DNA of 64,000 bases from Sutcliffiella horikoshii (GTDB taxonomy: Bacteria > Bacillota > Bacilli > Bacillales > Bacillaceae_I). Of the stretch, positions 32,478 to 41,066 are shown piece after piece (the stretch's first letter is position 1; the number at the start of each line of letters is the position of its first letter). Where the stretch lies: assembly GCF_008180725.1 (NCBI RefSeq), contig NZ_VTEV01000006.1, positions 131,409 through 195,408 on the forward strand. Reading direction: 5' to 3'. Position numbers and translations under genes: made by a program. The notes beneath the pieces were generated by a model. That model had not been told where the DNA came from, did no database searches, and saw only the letters and a program-made list of their open reading frames with translations.

Positions 32478-35400
32478 TCAGATTCATATTCTGGATCACC
32501 AAACAGATGAGATTCGTTGTACGTTGGTGAACAAGGTAAATAACCCATCTTTCTTTGAAGACACACATGTGTTAAGTATTAAGAACTTGGAAACCTATGA
32601 TTTTACCATGTTAGCAACGATACCAGCTGCAACACATGCATCCAAAAGAAATCGAGTAATCATTCCGGATGATGATGGAAACTTACGTGAATTTATTATC
32701 CTAGAAACGGCTCAAAGGGACAAAAAGAAAAAAATCAAGACTATTGCCTCCTATATTGAGCTAAAGAAAGGCAAACGCATATCTCCATCGATCCTCGATT
32801 CCCAAACAGTCAATATGGCTGTAGATTGGACGCTGGGTGGTACTGGTTGGCAACGTGGTATCACAGAATATGCAGGCATCCGTAAGGTAACAATAGACGG
32901 ATACAAGGATCCATACCAGGTGCTTAAACAACTTGCTAGTTTGTTTGAATTAGAGCTTCGTTTTCGAATCGAAGTAGATGGCAACCGCATTATAGGTAGA
33001 TACGTTGACTTGATTAAGCGCAGGGGTGAAGACACCAAGAAAGAGACAAGGCTCGGCAAAGACCTCATTGGTGTGGAACGGATTGAAAACTCTGATATTG
33101 TTACTGCTCTTAGGGTGCTTGGGCCGGAACAAGAAGATGGGACTAGGTTAGTCGTAGAAGTGAAAAGCGAGGAAGCGAAACAACGTTGGGCAAGGGATGG
33201 GGAACATCTTTGGGAGGATTATGAACCAGTTTTTAATGAAGACAACGTAACTTCCGAACGTCTCACGGAACTTGGTGAAGTGCAGTTGGCAAAGAGGATA
33301 AACACCACTGTCCAATTTACAGCTGACGTAGTTTCAATGGAAGAGATATTCGGCTACACACATGAAAAGGTTCGTTTAGGTGATACCAACCGGATTAAAG
33401 ACACTTCTTATGAACCACCTTTATATCTGGAAGCGAGAGTCATAGAAATCCACCGATCTATTTCAGGCAAGACAAAACGAAAATACGTACTGGGGGATTT
33501 TATTGAATACGCAGAAGAAGATTTGATGAAGACCTTCCTCCAACTGCAACAACTATACGGCGCCAAAATTATCCGAAGCAACACGCCTCCACCTAATCCG
33601 AAAGCTGGCATGGTGTGGGTAGATACAAGTGGCGAACGTGATGTCATCTACACTTGGAATGCTGCAATCAAGGACTGGGACAAGGCTACTCCTACCTTTG
33701 CAGATGAGGTTGGGGCTTACGATAAGGAAACGTCTGACCAGAAGGAACAAGCTTTACATGATGAATTAACCCATTACACCGACATTGTAGCCGAAGAAAA
33801 AAAACAGCAAGCGATTGGTGAGAGTAAAGGCTATACCAATGCCGAACTGGAAGCTAAACGGTTAGCGCTAGAAGCAAGTATGGATATCATTCGAAACGAT
33901 CTTTTGCTAGTAGAGCAGCAAGCCACTAACGATATTCTCGCACTACAAACAAGAGCAGATGAAGTATTAGCCCTTGCAGAGGCGAATCAAGCAGGCTTGG
34001 AATTGGCAAATGGAAGGATCGTCACTGTAGAGCAGGATATCAATACGGTTGATGGTAGGGTGACCACCACCATTAACCAGCTGACAAGCTTGGACGGGGT
34101 AGTGAGTCAACATGAGACAATCATACAGCAACACACGGACGAGATAGCACTCAAGGCTAATCAAACAACCGTAGAAACCTTAACCGGGCGAGTGACCGAT
34201 ACTGAGGCTAGTATTACCGTGTTAAATGACCAAGTGTCATTAAAAGCTAACTCTGCAGACGTTTATACTAAGGCTCAAGTGAACACAGAACTTGGTAAAA
34301 AAGTCGACACTACTATCTATAATAACAAGATGTCACAACTAGATGTAAGCATTTCAGGCATCTCCAGTCGAGTTTCAAGCACAGAAACGTCCATAGAAGA
34401 TCTAAGTGGAGAAATAATTTCAACTAAAAGTGATGTGGCCAGCTTAGACATTAAAGCTGATAGCATCATTTCAGATGTTAGCAGTTTAACTCAAACTGTC
34501 ACCAATCAGGGCAATCAGATTACAAGTGCAAACAGTAATATCTCTCAACTGTCTGATCAGATTACGCAAAGGGTGACGAAGACGGAGTTTGATGCGCTTA
34601 GTATTGGTGGGCGGAATCTAATAGTTGACAAAAATCTTAGTTCTATAGGGACTATTGATAAATCAACATACATCATAAACGGTTATATAAAAATATCTGC
34701 AGTTGGAACTTCTGACGGTGCGAGGGTTTCTATACCGAACATTAAACCAAATAGTAAATATGTTCTCTCGTATTCTTACAGAAAAATAAGTGGTTCGCTA
34801 GTTGCTTTTGGTGGTCATACTGATGGGAGTTTCTCAAACAACTTTGTAATTGTAAACGGAATTAAACGTGGTATGAGCTACAGTCAAGGGTCATCTGTAT
34901 TTACGTCGGATGATACTGAAATTCATAAGGTAGAGGTGCATATACAAACAGGTGCCAGTGTGACCCCTACTCACTTGATTTATATTCAACCAAACAGGGG
35001 TGTAGAGACTTCTGCAGTAGTGGATATATTTGATTTAGTTTTTGTTGAAGGAAACCGCGCCACAGACTGGACACCAGCCCCCGAGGACGTCCAAGGTCAA
35101 ATTGACGGACATGCAGGAAGAATCACAACTGCAGAGACTAGCATTCTACAACAAGCTAACCAGATTGCTCTTAAAGCTTCTCAGACATCTCTAGATACAT
35201 TGTCAGGGAGAGTGACTACTGCAGAAGCCAATATCAATCTCTTGTCGGATGAGATTGATTTGCGAGTCGAAAAAGATGGAGTAATTTCATCTATCAATCA
35301 ATCGGCTGAAACCATTAGAATTTCGGCGAGTAAGATACACATTGATGGGAGTGTTACGTTTGCAAATGGGTATGACCCTACGACCAAAGTTAAACAAACA

Positions 35401-37071
35401 TCAATAAGTTGGGAAACAGGTGATGTAAATGATTGGGTGATACTACTATGTGGGATTGGTTCTGGCTCTAGCAACTATGTCTTAGGAAGACTATACGGAA
35501 AGCGTGTGAGTGGACATGCTAATGCGGCTGTTATTGATGTTGTCGTTAACCATACAAGTACAAGCTTACCTTCTGCCTCTTTTCGTAGTGTAGGAGTACA
35601 AAGTGCTGACAAATATGAGCTAATTACATGTGATTACAATGGATCTAGTTATGTTGGATTAAGGTATATAGGCGGGAGTATGTATCAAATCTGGAACAAC
35701 GGTGCTTATTTTGATGGAGAGTACAACAGTACAGCTGGCTCGCACGCAATGGTCGCTTTAAGCACGTCATCCTTAAGTAATGTATCCACTTTAAGTAATC
35801 ATTATATGCCAAGTGAACAAAGTAGTGGGAATATTAATTGGCCGGGCGGTAGTTCAAATGGTGCAAACTTTGCTAAGGAGAGAGTAGACCTTTGGCAAAT
35901 GTCAGGTAAAACCACCATAAACGGCGGTCAAATCGAAACAGATACCATCACCGCCATCCAAATAAAAGCAAACGAAATTGAAGCGTATCACATCAAATCC
36001 CTAAACGGCCTAAACATTAACAATCAGTTTGTAGTAGCTTCAAACGGTCTTGTTACAATGCGTGGCCATTTAGACGGAGCAACCGGTACTTTTTCAGGAG
36101 CTGTAGTTGGAGGAAGTTTTGAGAGAACTTCTACATCAGCTGGAAACCGAACTATCATTAATGAGAACGGTATTTTCGTACAATATATTAACAGTTCTGC
36201 TACTACCGTGGAGCAAGTAAGCTTGCAAGGTAACAGCGTAGCCTGGCTGAATAACACAGGTTCAAGCGTACTTGCAACCATGCGCTATAGCTTGAATTCC
36301 TTGCGAATTAATTCGAGCATTGTAGCAATAGATGGTAGTTTGACCACTGATCAAATCAATACTTCTGATTATCTTTGGGTCAGAAGAAATAGTGTTAACT
36401 CAGCAGCATACTTTACCAACCAGAACTCTGGTAGAATCGCAGAATTTAGGTCTGGTGCTGGAGACGGATCAACAAAGGCATACTTTGAAAACGATGGCAC
36501 TTTAGTAACTAATCGTATTCGTGGGTTGTCTTCTGCAAACACGGTTCATATCGGAACTACAGGTGTGGTCACTTTTGAGTCCAAGGAGGCCGAGCAACAT
36601 GCTGTTCTTAGAATGGGTACAGTACTTCTAAAAGGACTTAATGGATCATCAGAAAGATTCCAAATCCGTAATGCTGCAGATACGGTTTATAGTCTATTAC
36701 AATTAGGAACATTGCAGTATCAAGAACTTAGTCAATTTTCCAGAAGAGAATACAAGAAGAACATATCGGATGTTTATATCAATCCTATTTCACTTTTGAA
36801 TGAGTTGAACTTCAAGGAGTTCCATTATAAGGAGCAATCAGACAGTGTAAGGAGGCATTTAGGATTAATTCTGGATGAAACAGACTTATACTTTCATGAT
36901 GCTACTGGGGATGGGATAGATACACTCCGGCTCTTACACGTTAACACCATGGCTATCCAAGATTTAGACAAGCGTGATAATGAGCAACATGAAGAGATTG
37001 AAGCATTAAAGAAGCAAGTGGCAATGCAACAGCAACGTATAGTCACGCTTGAAAACCAAATAGCATCTTAA
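32473..37071 (+). CDS. Tail-associated protein with endopeptidase-tail N-terminus and S74 chaperone domain; ATT start
   Basis: A 1532-residue protein. The N-terminal about 380 residues match prophage endopeptidase-tail proteins (ILDHQTDEI, NLETYDFTMLA, DDDGNLREFIILETAQRDKK). The middle holds coiled-coil repeats (QIALKANQT, TLSGRVTTAEASI-like) and beta regions for receptor binding. Residues from about 1423 (SRREYKKNI) form a peptidase S74 intramolecular chaperone with a Ser/Lys pair, which cuts itself off after trimer folding, then a coiled coil. Homology begins upstream of the first ATG/GTG/TTG (32524); AAGGGGGG stands six bases before ATT 32473, the proposed start. CTG 32491 is an alternative. 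Confidence 0.8.
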   Translation: MSQIHILDHQTDEIRCTLVNKVNNPSFFEDTHVLSIKNLETYDFTMLATIPAATHASKRNRVIIPDDDGNLREFIILETAQRDKKKKIKTIASYIELKKGKRISPSILDSQTVNMAVDWTLGGTGWQRGITEYAGIRKVTIDGYKDPYQVLKQLASLFELELRFRIEVDGNRIIGRYVDLIKRRGEDTKKETRLGKDLIGVERIENSDIVTALRVLGPEQEDGTRLVVEVKSEEAKQRWARDGEHLWEDYEPVFNEDNVTSERLTELGEVQLAKRINTTVQFTADVVSMEEIFGYTHEKVRLGDTNRIKDTSYEPPLYLEARVIEIHRSISGKTKRKYVLGDFIEYAEEDLMKTFLQLQQLYGAKIIRSNTPPPNPKAGMVWVDTSGERDVIYTWNAAIKDWDKATPTFADEVGAYDKETSDQKEQALHDELTHYTDIVAEEKKQQAIGESKGYTNAELEAKRLALEASMDIIRNDLLLVEQQATNDILALQTRADEVLALAEANQAGLELANGRIVTVEQDINTVDGRVTTTINQLTSLDGVVSQHETIIQQHTDEIALKANQTTVETLTGRVTDTEASITVLNDQVSLKANSADVYTKAQVNTELGKKVDTTIYNNKMSQLDVSISGISSRVSSTETSIEDLSGEIISTKSDVASLDIKADSIISDVSSLTQTVTNQGNQITSANSNISQLSDQITQRVTKTEFDALSIGGRNLIVDKNLSSIGTIDKSTYIINGYIKISAVGTSDGARVSIPNIKPNSKYVLSYSYRKISGSLVAFGGHTDGSFSNNFVIVNGIKRGMSYSQGSSVFTSDDTEIHKVEVHIQTGASVTPTHLIYIQPNRGVETSAVVDIFDLVFVEGNRATDWTPAPEDVQGQIDGHAGRITTAETSILQQANQIALKASQTSLDTLSGRVTTAEANINLLSDEIDLRVEKDGVISSINQSAETIRISASKIHIDGSVTFANGYDPTTKVKQTSISWETGDVNDWVILLCGIGSGSSNYVLGRLYGKRVSGHANAAVIDVVVNHTSTSLPSASFRSVGVQSADKYELITCDYNGSSYVGLRYIGGSMYQIWNNGAYFDGEYNSTAGSHAMVALSTSSLSNVSTLSNHYMPSEQSSGNINWPGGSSNGANFAKERVDLWQMSGKTTINGGQIETDTITAIQIKANEIEAYHIKSLNGLNINNQFVVASNGLVTMRGHLDGATGTFSGAVVGGSFERTSTSAGNRTIINENGIFVQYINSSATTVEQVSLQGNSVAWLNNTGSSVLATMRYSLNSLRINSSIVAIDGSLTTDQINTSDYLWVRRNSVNSAAYFTNQNSGRIAEFRSGAGDGSTKAYFENDGTLVTNRIRGLSSANTVHIGTTGVVTFESKEAEQHAVLRMGTVLLKGLNGSSERFQIRNAADTVYSLLQLGTLQYQELSQFSRREYKKNISDVYINPISLLNELNFKEFHYKEQSDSVRRHLGLILDETDLYFHDATGDGIDTLRLLHVNTMAIQDLDKRDNEQHEEIEALKKQVAMQQQRIVTLENQIAS

Positions 37072-37072
37072 G

Positions 37073-37104
37073 CAGACAAGGAGCAATCTTTGTCTGTTTT
37101 TTAT
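37073..37104 (+). terminator. Rho-independent terminator
   Basis: CAGACAA (37073-37079) pairs with TTGTCTG (37090-37096) and a T-run follows. Confidence 0.8.
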
Positions 37105-37128
37105 TCTTAAAAATTGGAGGAACTTATT

Positions 37129-37560
37129 ATGCAAATCAAAATCAAACATGAATTTATCGGTGAGATTATCAACTTTTTAGTCGCTTTAAATGTGAAAGGA
37201 AAACAGAATAGGCACCGCATCCGTTTTGTCAACGCTTTGCAGGATAGATATAAGCAAATCGCAGAGGAAGAAATGGAACTCATTAAAGAGTATGCAGGTG
37301 TGGATGACGAAGGACTACCTAAACGGAAAGATAACGATGCATTTGATGTCCACGATGTTAAAGGGTTCAAGAAACAGCAAGAGGATCTATTTGCAGAGGA
37401 ATTTGTTCTTGAAGGTGGTGATAACCATGGCATGCTTAAAACCATGAAATCCATAGTTTTTAACTATGACGAAGAAGTAAGTGGAAGGACTGCCTTTGTA
37501 TTTAATCATCTTTACGAGGCATTTGATAATGCAAAAGAAGAAAAGGAGAGTGCAGAGTGA
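37129..37560 (+). CDS. DUF1617-family phage protein
   Basis: A 143-residue protein (IKHEFIGEIINFLVALNVKG, NRHRIRFVNALQDRYKQIAE, ENHGMLKTMKSIVFNY-like segment), the pattern of DUF1617 proteins found after tail fibre genes. GGAGG precedes ATG 37129. Function unknown. Confidence 0.65.
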   Translation: MQIKIKHEFIGEIINFLVALNVKGKQNRHRIRFVNALQDRYKQIAEEEMELIKEYAGVDDEGLPKRKDNDAFDVHDVKGFKKQQEDLFAEEFVLEGGDNHGMLKTMKSIVFNYDEEVSGRTAFVFNHLYEAFDNAKEEKESAE

Positions 37561-37775
37561 TGAAGATCCAAATCAAATCAACAAACGTCCAGTATAACGA
37601 TCAGGGGGAAGTAAACACTGTCCAAGTACACTTTTCCGGTCATAATGATTCCCGTACCATCCACATTAATGGTTATATTCCATTGACAGCTGAAGAGTAC
37701 ACAGGTAACGAAGGACTTGCTGCGCTGACAGGCATGGTAAGGCAAAACTTAGCTGACCAATTAGCCGTAGTGTAA
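37560..37775 (+). CDS. Small phage protein, unknown
   Basis: A 71-residue beta-rich protein (VQVHFSGHNDSRTIHINGYI, TAEEYTGNEGLAALTGMVRQ). ATG 37560 overlaps the preceding stop. Found in the position of small baseplate-linked genes of Bacillus phages; no family name is certain. Confidence 0.55.
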   Translation: MKIQIKSTNVQYNDQGEVNTVQVHFSGHNDSRTIHINGYIPLTAEEYTGNEGLAALTGMVRQNLADQLAVV

Positions 37776-37788
37776 CAAACAGAGAAAA

Positions 37789-37811
37789 ATAGGGACAGAA
37801 ATGTCCCTATT
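37789..37811 (+). terminator. Strong hairpin before the lysis genes
   Basis: AATAGGGACA (37789-37798), tetraloop GAAA with flanking A, then TGTCCCTATT (37802-37811). A ten-base perfect stem with no clear T-run, so it may act as an RNA stabiliser or weak terminator ahead of the lysis cassette. Confidence 0.5.
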
Positions 37812-37826
37812 AGGTTAGGGGGCGTC

Positions 37827-38237
37827 ATGTTGTTGTCATTGGAGGCGGAGCAAGATATGAGAGAGCAAGATGTAAAAGAGCTGAAGGATGGCATTAAAGA
37901 AATACAGAAAACCCTTCACGGAGTGGATAAAATAGTCTTCAGTCATACGGAAAAATTCGAGAACCTGAAGAACATAAAGGAGCAAACAGAACGCACATCT
38001 GAGAGTGCAAAATCTGCCCACAAACGCCTCGACAAAGTGGAGGTTGACATAAAGAAGCAGTTCGATGAATTTAAAGAACTGGTTGAAAACTCCAATAAAA
38101 TGCATGAGCAAAACTATAAAGGAATGAAGACTTTCGCCTGGAAAGTCTTTTTTCTTTTCGCCACACCGTTTGCTGCAGGGTTAGGTGTATTTTGTTGGAT
38201 GGTTTTTCGAAATGGATTAGGAATGGGAGGACAATAA
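37827..38237 (+). CDS. xhlA: XhlA-like lysis accessory protein
   Basis: A 136-residue protein with a long coiled coil (about 8-100: DVKELKDGIKEIQKTLHGVD, SAHKRLDKVEVDIKKQFDEF) and one C-terminal membrane segment (about 108-130: WKVFFLFATPFAAGLGVFCW). This is the hemolysin XhlA layout; in PBSX, XhlA works with the holin in lysis. The holin gene starts two bases later. Confidence 0.8.
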   Translation: MLLSLEAEQDMREQDVKELKDGIKEIQKTLHGVDKIVFSHTEKFENLKNIKEQTERTSESAKSAHKRLDKVEVDIKKQFDEFKELVENSNKMHEQNYKGMKTFAWKVFFLFATPFAAGLGVFCWMVFRNGLGMGGQ

Positions 38238-38238
38238 T

Positions 38239-38493
38239 ATGTACACAAAACCACAAACTTGGAAAGACTGGGGTATTTTATTAAGCGCTTGGGGTTCTGC
38301 GGTTGCAATCTTCTTAACTGCAGTATTTGGATGGGACCTAGAGAAGTATGTTGGTCCATTTGTAGCAGCTGTCATGATGTCCGCATTTTTAGCGTGGAAT
38401 CTGTGGGGGATTTGGAAAAATACCTATGTCAGCAAACAGGCTCAACAACTGAAAGAGAATGCATTAAAAGCGCAAGGATTAATGAAGAAGTAA
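38239..38493 (+). CDS. Phage holin
   Basis: An 84-residue protein with two membrane segments (about 12-29 ILLSAWGSAVAIFLTAVF and 36-60 VGPFVAAVMMSAFLAWNLWG) and a basic C-terminal helix (KQAQQLKENALKAQGLMKK), the class II holin layout. It would permeabilise the membrane for the endolysin encoded downstream. GGGAGGACA precedes ATG 38239. Confidence 0.82.
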   Translation: MYTKPQTWKDWGILLSAWGSAVAIFLTAVFGWDLEKYVGPFVAAVMMSAFLAWNLWGIWKNTYVSKQAQQLKENALKAQGLMKK

Positions 38494-38518
38494 AGCTACC
38501 TATTTTGGTGGCTTTTTA
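38494..38518 (+). terminator. Terminator between holin and endolysin
   Basis: AGCTACC (38494-38500) pairs with GGTGGCT (38507-38513) with one G-T pair, followed by five T. Confidence 0.6.
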
Positions 38519-38539
38519 TTTTGAAAGGAGAGGATTTAC

Positions 38540-39427
38540 ATGGTTACTTTGAATTATAAAAAAAGACACATCCGGAAACATCCAACTACCAGGCCAGGTA
38601 TTAAACTGCTAAGAGTTCAGGCAGGGATTGACCATGCTACTGCAAATCATGGTGCGACAGCTGCCAACCACTTTACCTACTTTGATAGTTCATTGCCGGA
38701 TTTAAATGATAATCCGCCAAAAGGGCATAAGACTCGTTATGCTAGTGCTCATATCTTCGTAGACAGATTTGAAGCATTAGAATTAATCCCTTTAGATGAA
38801 GTTGCATTTCATGGGAATGAACGAAAGGCAGGTCCTTTACTTTCTACTCTAAGAGCAACCAGTCGTGATTATCCAGGTGGTAACGCAAACCTGCTCACTA
38901 TTGGAATTGAAATGTGCCAGGAGAGGGATGGGTCCATACATCCAGACACCTTAAAACGTACTGCGCTGGTTCATCAGATGTTGCAGAAGCGTTTCCCACA
39001 ACTGAAAGACACTTACAATCGTTTTGTTCGACACTATGATGTCACAGGTAAGAATTGTCCGGCTCCTATGGTAACGAAAGCTTCTAGGTACAAACAATTA
39101 CTGGACATGACGCACGGTGTAATTCCTATTAATCCTGCACCAGTTAAACCAGCCCCAACACCAGCACCACCAAAAAAGGAGGAACCATTTATGAACGAGA
39201 AAGCAATTGTTATCAATTCCGAAGCCGATATTCCGGCAGCTCGTAGATTATCAAGACGTATTGGAGCAGTCATCGTAGAACGAATCTTAGCAGAAGAAAA
39301 GCAGTTAGCGAAAGAGATCTTCATAGTTGGCGGAGGGAGAGGTAAATTGAAAGCAAACAAGTTCACCGATTTATCCGGTAAAGATTTCTTTGAAACAGTA
39401 GCTAATGTGAAAAAATATATAGGATAA
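38540..39427 (+). CDS. Endolysin, N-acetylmuramoyl-L-alanine amidase (Amidase_2)
   Basis: A 295-residue enzyme. The zinc amidase domain (1-190) has HATANHG (H32), GIEMC, and RHYDVTGKNCPAP with H165 and C173 as metal ligands, like B. subtilis XlyA and XlyB. A Pro-rich linker (INPAPVKPAPTPAPPKK, about 197-213) leads to a 78-residue C-terminal domain, probably for wall binding. An in-frame internal ATG (codon 218) has its own perfect ribosome binding site. It cuts peptidoglycan cross-bridging peptides from muramic acid at lysis. Confidence 0.9.
   Translation: MVTLNYKKRHIRKHPTTRPGIKLLRVQAGIDHATANHGATAANHFTYFDSSLPDLNDNPPKGHKTRYASAHIFVDRFEALELIPLDEVAFHGNERKAGPLLSTLRATSRDYPGGNANLLTIGIEMCQERDGSIHPDTLKRTALVHQMLQKRFPQLKDTYNRFVRHYDVTGKNCPAPMVTKASRYKQLLDMTHGVIPINPAPVKPAPTPAPPKKEEPFMNEKAIVINSEADIPAARRLSRRIGAVIVERILAEEKQLAKEIFIVGGGRGKLKANKFTDLSGKDFFETVANVKKYIG
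39191..39427 (+). CDS. Internal start: C-terminal wall-binding fragment of the endolysin
   Basis: AAAAGGAGG ends eight bases before ATG 39191, which is in frame with the endolysin and lies exactly at the linker/domain border. Translation from here would give a 78-residue product (MNEKAIVINSEADIPAARRL ...) containing only the C-terminal domain. Secondary translation of binding domains is known in some clostridial and streptococcal lysins, where the fragment joins the full-length enzyme. Inferred from sequence only. Confidence 0.6.
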   Translation: MNEKAIVINSEADIPAARRLSRRIGAVIVERILAEEKQLAKEIFIVGGGRGKLKANKFTDLSGKDFFETVANVKKYIG

Positions 39428-39430
39428 CTA

Positions 39431-39463
39431 AAAAAAGCCCTTCCTGATGGAGGGGCTTTTTTT
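39431..39463 (+). terminator. Strong terminator at the end of the lysis module
   Basis: AAAAAAGCCCTTCC (39431-39444) pairs with GGAGGGGCTTTTTT (39449-39462). The symmetric A/T tails make it bidirectional, serving also the convergent minus-strand genes. Confidence 0.85.
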
Positions 39464-39616
39464 CTATTTAAATAATTTCCCTAAAGCTCTACCTGTAGCC
39501 TTGCCAGCTGTCCGCCTTGCAACTCTTTTTCCTACCTTTCCCTTTTTAACCGCATTTACATCTCCTAAAATCTTGGCCAAGAAATATAAGAATCCTCTTG
39601 TTTTATTAATTGACAC
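39464..39616 (-). CDS. 50-residue very basic protein, unknown
   Basis: A small protein (KTRGFLYFLAKILGDVNAVK, then KKGKVGKRVARRTAGKATGR ALGKLFK) starting at GTG 39616, inside the end of the upstream gene. Basic and partly amphipathic, it resembles small conserved proteins near prophage ends in Bacillus. It terminates at the hairpin shared with the lysis module. Function unknown. Confidence 0.55.
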   Translation of the reverse strand: MSINKTRGFLYFLAKILGDVNAVKKGKVGKRVARRTAGKATGRALGKLFK

Positions 39617-39812
39617 TCTCTTTATCCCCTTTCTTCATAAGATCCCATTTCTGATAATCCCTTAAAGATCCGCCTGCTGTTTGCCACTTTCCCGCATATT
39701 CATGATGGCCCTCAACATAGTAGTTTTCACTCCCTTCTACTTTCTTCAGAATACCTACAAGGCCGTTTTCAGGATTTCTGATTGTATCCCCAACTTCAAT
39801 TTTGATTCTCAT
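39606..39812 (-). CDS. Small phage protein, unknown
   Basis: A 68-residue protein (IKIEVGDTIRNPENGLVGIL, YYVEGHHEYAGKWQTAGG), probably a small beta barrel. Its start overlaps the stop of the XRE gene (ATGA type) and its end overlaps the basic protein gene, so the three form one leftward operon. Confidence 0.55.
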   Translation of the reverse strand: MRIKIEVGDTIRNPENGLVGILKKVEGSENYYVEGHHEYAGKWQTAGGSLRDYQKWDLMKKGDKESVN

Positions 39813-40066
39813 ACCCTATCACTCTCTTTGACTTCGACTCTATCATCAAACTTTACCCAAATTCGTTCAATTGGTCGATTTAGCTCTTTCGCAATGGAGT
39901 AAGCAACCTCGAAACTAGGTAAACTTCTCTCGGTTACCAATGCACTTAATGCAGTGGTACTTAATCCAATACGTTTTGCAAACTTCCCCTGTGTAAAATT
40001 AGGACTTTTCATTTTCTCCTCAGCAAACATCAATCTCAAATTACATGTAAATCCTTTTATCGGCAT
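39809..40066 (-). CDS. XRE-family regulator at the right end of the prophage
   Basis: An 85-residue helix-turn-helix protein (NFTQGKFAKRIGLSTTALSA LVTERSLPSFEVAYSIAKEL). ATG 40066 follows GGAGGTGTTACG. It heads a three-gene leftward operon and is divergent from the GACGTC-rich cassette, with a TGTAAG/CTTACA operator-like site between them. It probably controls one or both. Confidence 0.78.
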   Translation of the reverse strand: MPIKGFTCNLRLMFAEEKMKSPNFTQGKFAKRIGLSTTALSALVTERSLPSFEVAYSIAKELNRPIERIWVKFDDRVEVKESDRV

Positions 40067-40162
40067 CGTAACACCTCCACATATTCCATTCAACATCCAC
40101 AAAAGCAATTCCTTTTATAAAAGTGAAGTCCAAAAATAAAAAATATAATCCAAGGAGTAATA

Positions 40163-40180
40163 ATGTAAGTCTGCTTACAT
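40163..40180. promoter_or_regulatory. Operator-like inverted repeat between divergent units
   Basis: ATGTAAG-TCTG-CTTACAT, a perfect seven-base inverted repeat. It lies in the 170-base gap between the XRE gene and the first gene of the rightward cassette, a natural place for the XRE protein to bind. Confidence 0.55.
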
Positions 40181-40235
40181 AGAATATATTAATGGCATCC
40201 ACAGGACGCCAAATTGACCCCAAGGAGGAGTTTAG

Positions 40236-40382
40236 ATGAAGTTCATGACTAAAGAATTGGCAGAAGTCTTATTGACCCGTAGAGACGTGTTTTTGACGTC
40301 TGAGGGGCAAGCTTTGCTTTTAGAGATTGTGGAGGAGGTGACGTCTTCTAATGGTGTACCGTCCAACAGTAAGGTATCATGA
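40236..40382 (+). CDS. First gene of the GACGTC cassette, unknown
   Basis: A 48-residue protein (MKFMTKELAEVLLTRRDVFL, LLLEIVEEVTSS). AAGGAGGAG precedes the ATG. It overlaps the next gene by 32 bases in another frame. Three GACGTC sites lie in or at the end of it. No family is recognised. Confidence 0.5.
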   Translation: MKFMTKELAEVLLTRRDVFLTSEGQALLLEIVEEVTSSNGVPSNSKVS

Positions 40383-40716
40383 CGTCTTCAGGAAGTACGT
40401 GGATGATTTAAATAAGGTGACGTCCTTAGATCGTAACCAAATTATTAGAGCTGCATTATTCACGGCTGCCTTTTCTCCACAGTTTCAACAGCTCATGAAA
40501 CCCTATTTTTATGATCAAGAGGAGGGGCTTGACGTCCCTCTTCCACAGCCTAAATGGTCCTTGAGGGAGGCAAAGTATTGGTTGGAGCAAAATGCGGATA
40601 TATACGGCCAGAATGCAGTAAAAGACGTCCCTACTCCCGCCTTAGAGTCTCAAGGGGAGGGGAGGAAGATAGAGGTGAAAAATAGGGGTGGCATTAGTCT
40701 CTCCCTCCCCGGGTGA
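40351..40716 (+). CDS. Second gene of the GACGTC cassette, possible ribbon-helix-helix protein
   Basis: A 121-residue protein. Residues 1-45 (VYRPTVRYHDVFRKYVDDLN, SLDRNQIIRAALFTAAFS) follow a strand-helix-helix pattern like the MetJ/Arc type of DNA-binding protein. The rest is Trp/Pro-rich (PKWSLREAKYWLEQNADIYG) and ends basic. GGAGGAGGTGACG lies upstream of the ATG. Five GACGTC sites fall in or near it. DNA binding is inferred. Confidence 0.5.
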   Translation: MVYRPTVRYHDVFRKYVDDLNKVTSLDRNQIIRAALFTAAFSPQFQQLMKPYFYDQEEGLDVPLPQPKWSLREAKYWLEQNADIYGQNAVKDVPTPALESQGEGRKIEVKNRGGISLSLPG

Positions 40717-40737
40717 GACATTTACACTGTAACACAG

Positions 40738-40750
40738 TTGACATTGTCAA
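40738..40750. promoter_or_regulatory. Inverted repeat before the third cassette gene
   Basis: TTGACA-T-TGTCAA, a perfect inverted repeat, with a related TTGGTAATGACAA directly after it. The first arm equals a perfect -35 hexamer, so it could be a promoter with a superimposed operator; no clear -10 was found. Confidence 0.45.
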
Positions 40751-40781
40751 TTGGTAATGACAAATTCAGGAGGTTATGAGA

Positions 40782-41066
40782 GTGATTGAGGGGAAGGGAC
40801 TAGGAGGAAAGAAGGTTAATAGGGTTGGAGTCTCGTTAAGTAATAGTTACTTGAAGAAGCTTAATAGGTTGTCCATAGCCTGTAACACGAAGCCGACCAC
40901 ACTTGCGGGAATGATCTTGGAGAGGTGCCTGGATGACGCCGCGGTGGTGGAACAACTACAAAATGAGTTGGGTGTCTATGAGACGTACAGAGTGCTGCCA
41001 TTTAAGAGACATGATGCAGCTGACGTCACATACCTGTTAAAAGGTGAGACGTATCCATGGGGCTAG
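40782..41066 (+). CDS. Third gene of the GACGTC cassette, ribbon-helix-helix protein
   Basis: A 94-residue protein starting at GTG 40782 (AGGAGG eight bases before; ATG 40776 is too close). Residues 12-60 (NRVGVSLSNSYLKKLNRLSI, KPTTLAGMILERCLDDAAVV) are a clear CopG-like ribbon-helix-helix pattern: beta strand VGVSL, helix, turn, helix. Such proteins bind short palindromes as dimers. The known member MetJ binds AGACGTCT, whose core is the motif repeated in this cassette. Overlaps the next gene. Confidence 0.6.
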   Translation: MIEGKGLGGKKVNRVGVSLSNSYLKKLNRLSIACNTKPTTLAGMILERCLDDAAVVEQLQNELGVYETYRVLPFKRHDAADVTYLLKGETYPWG

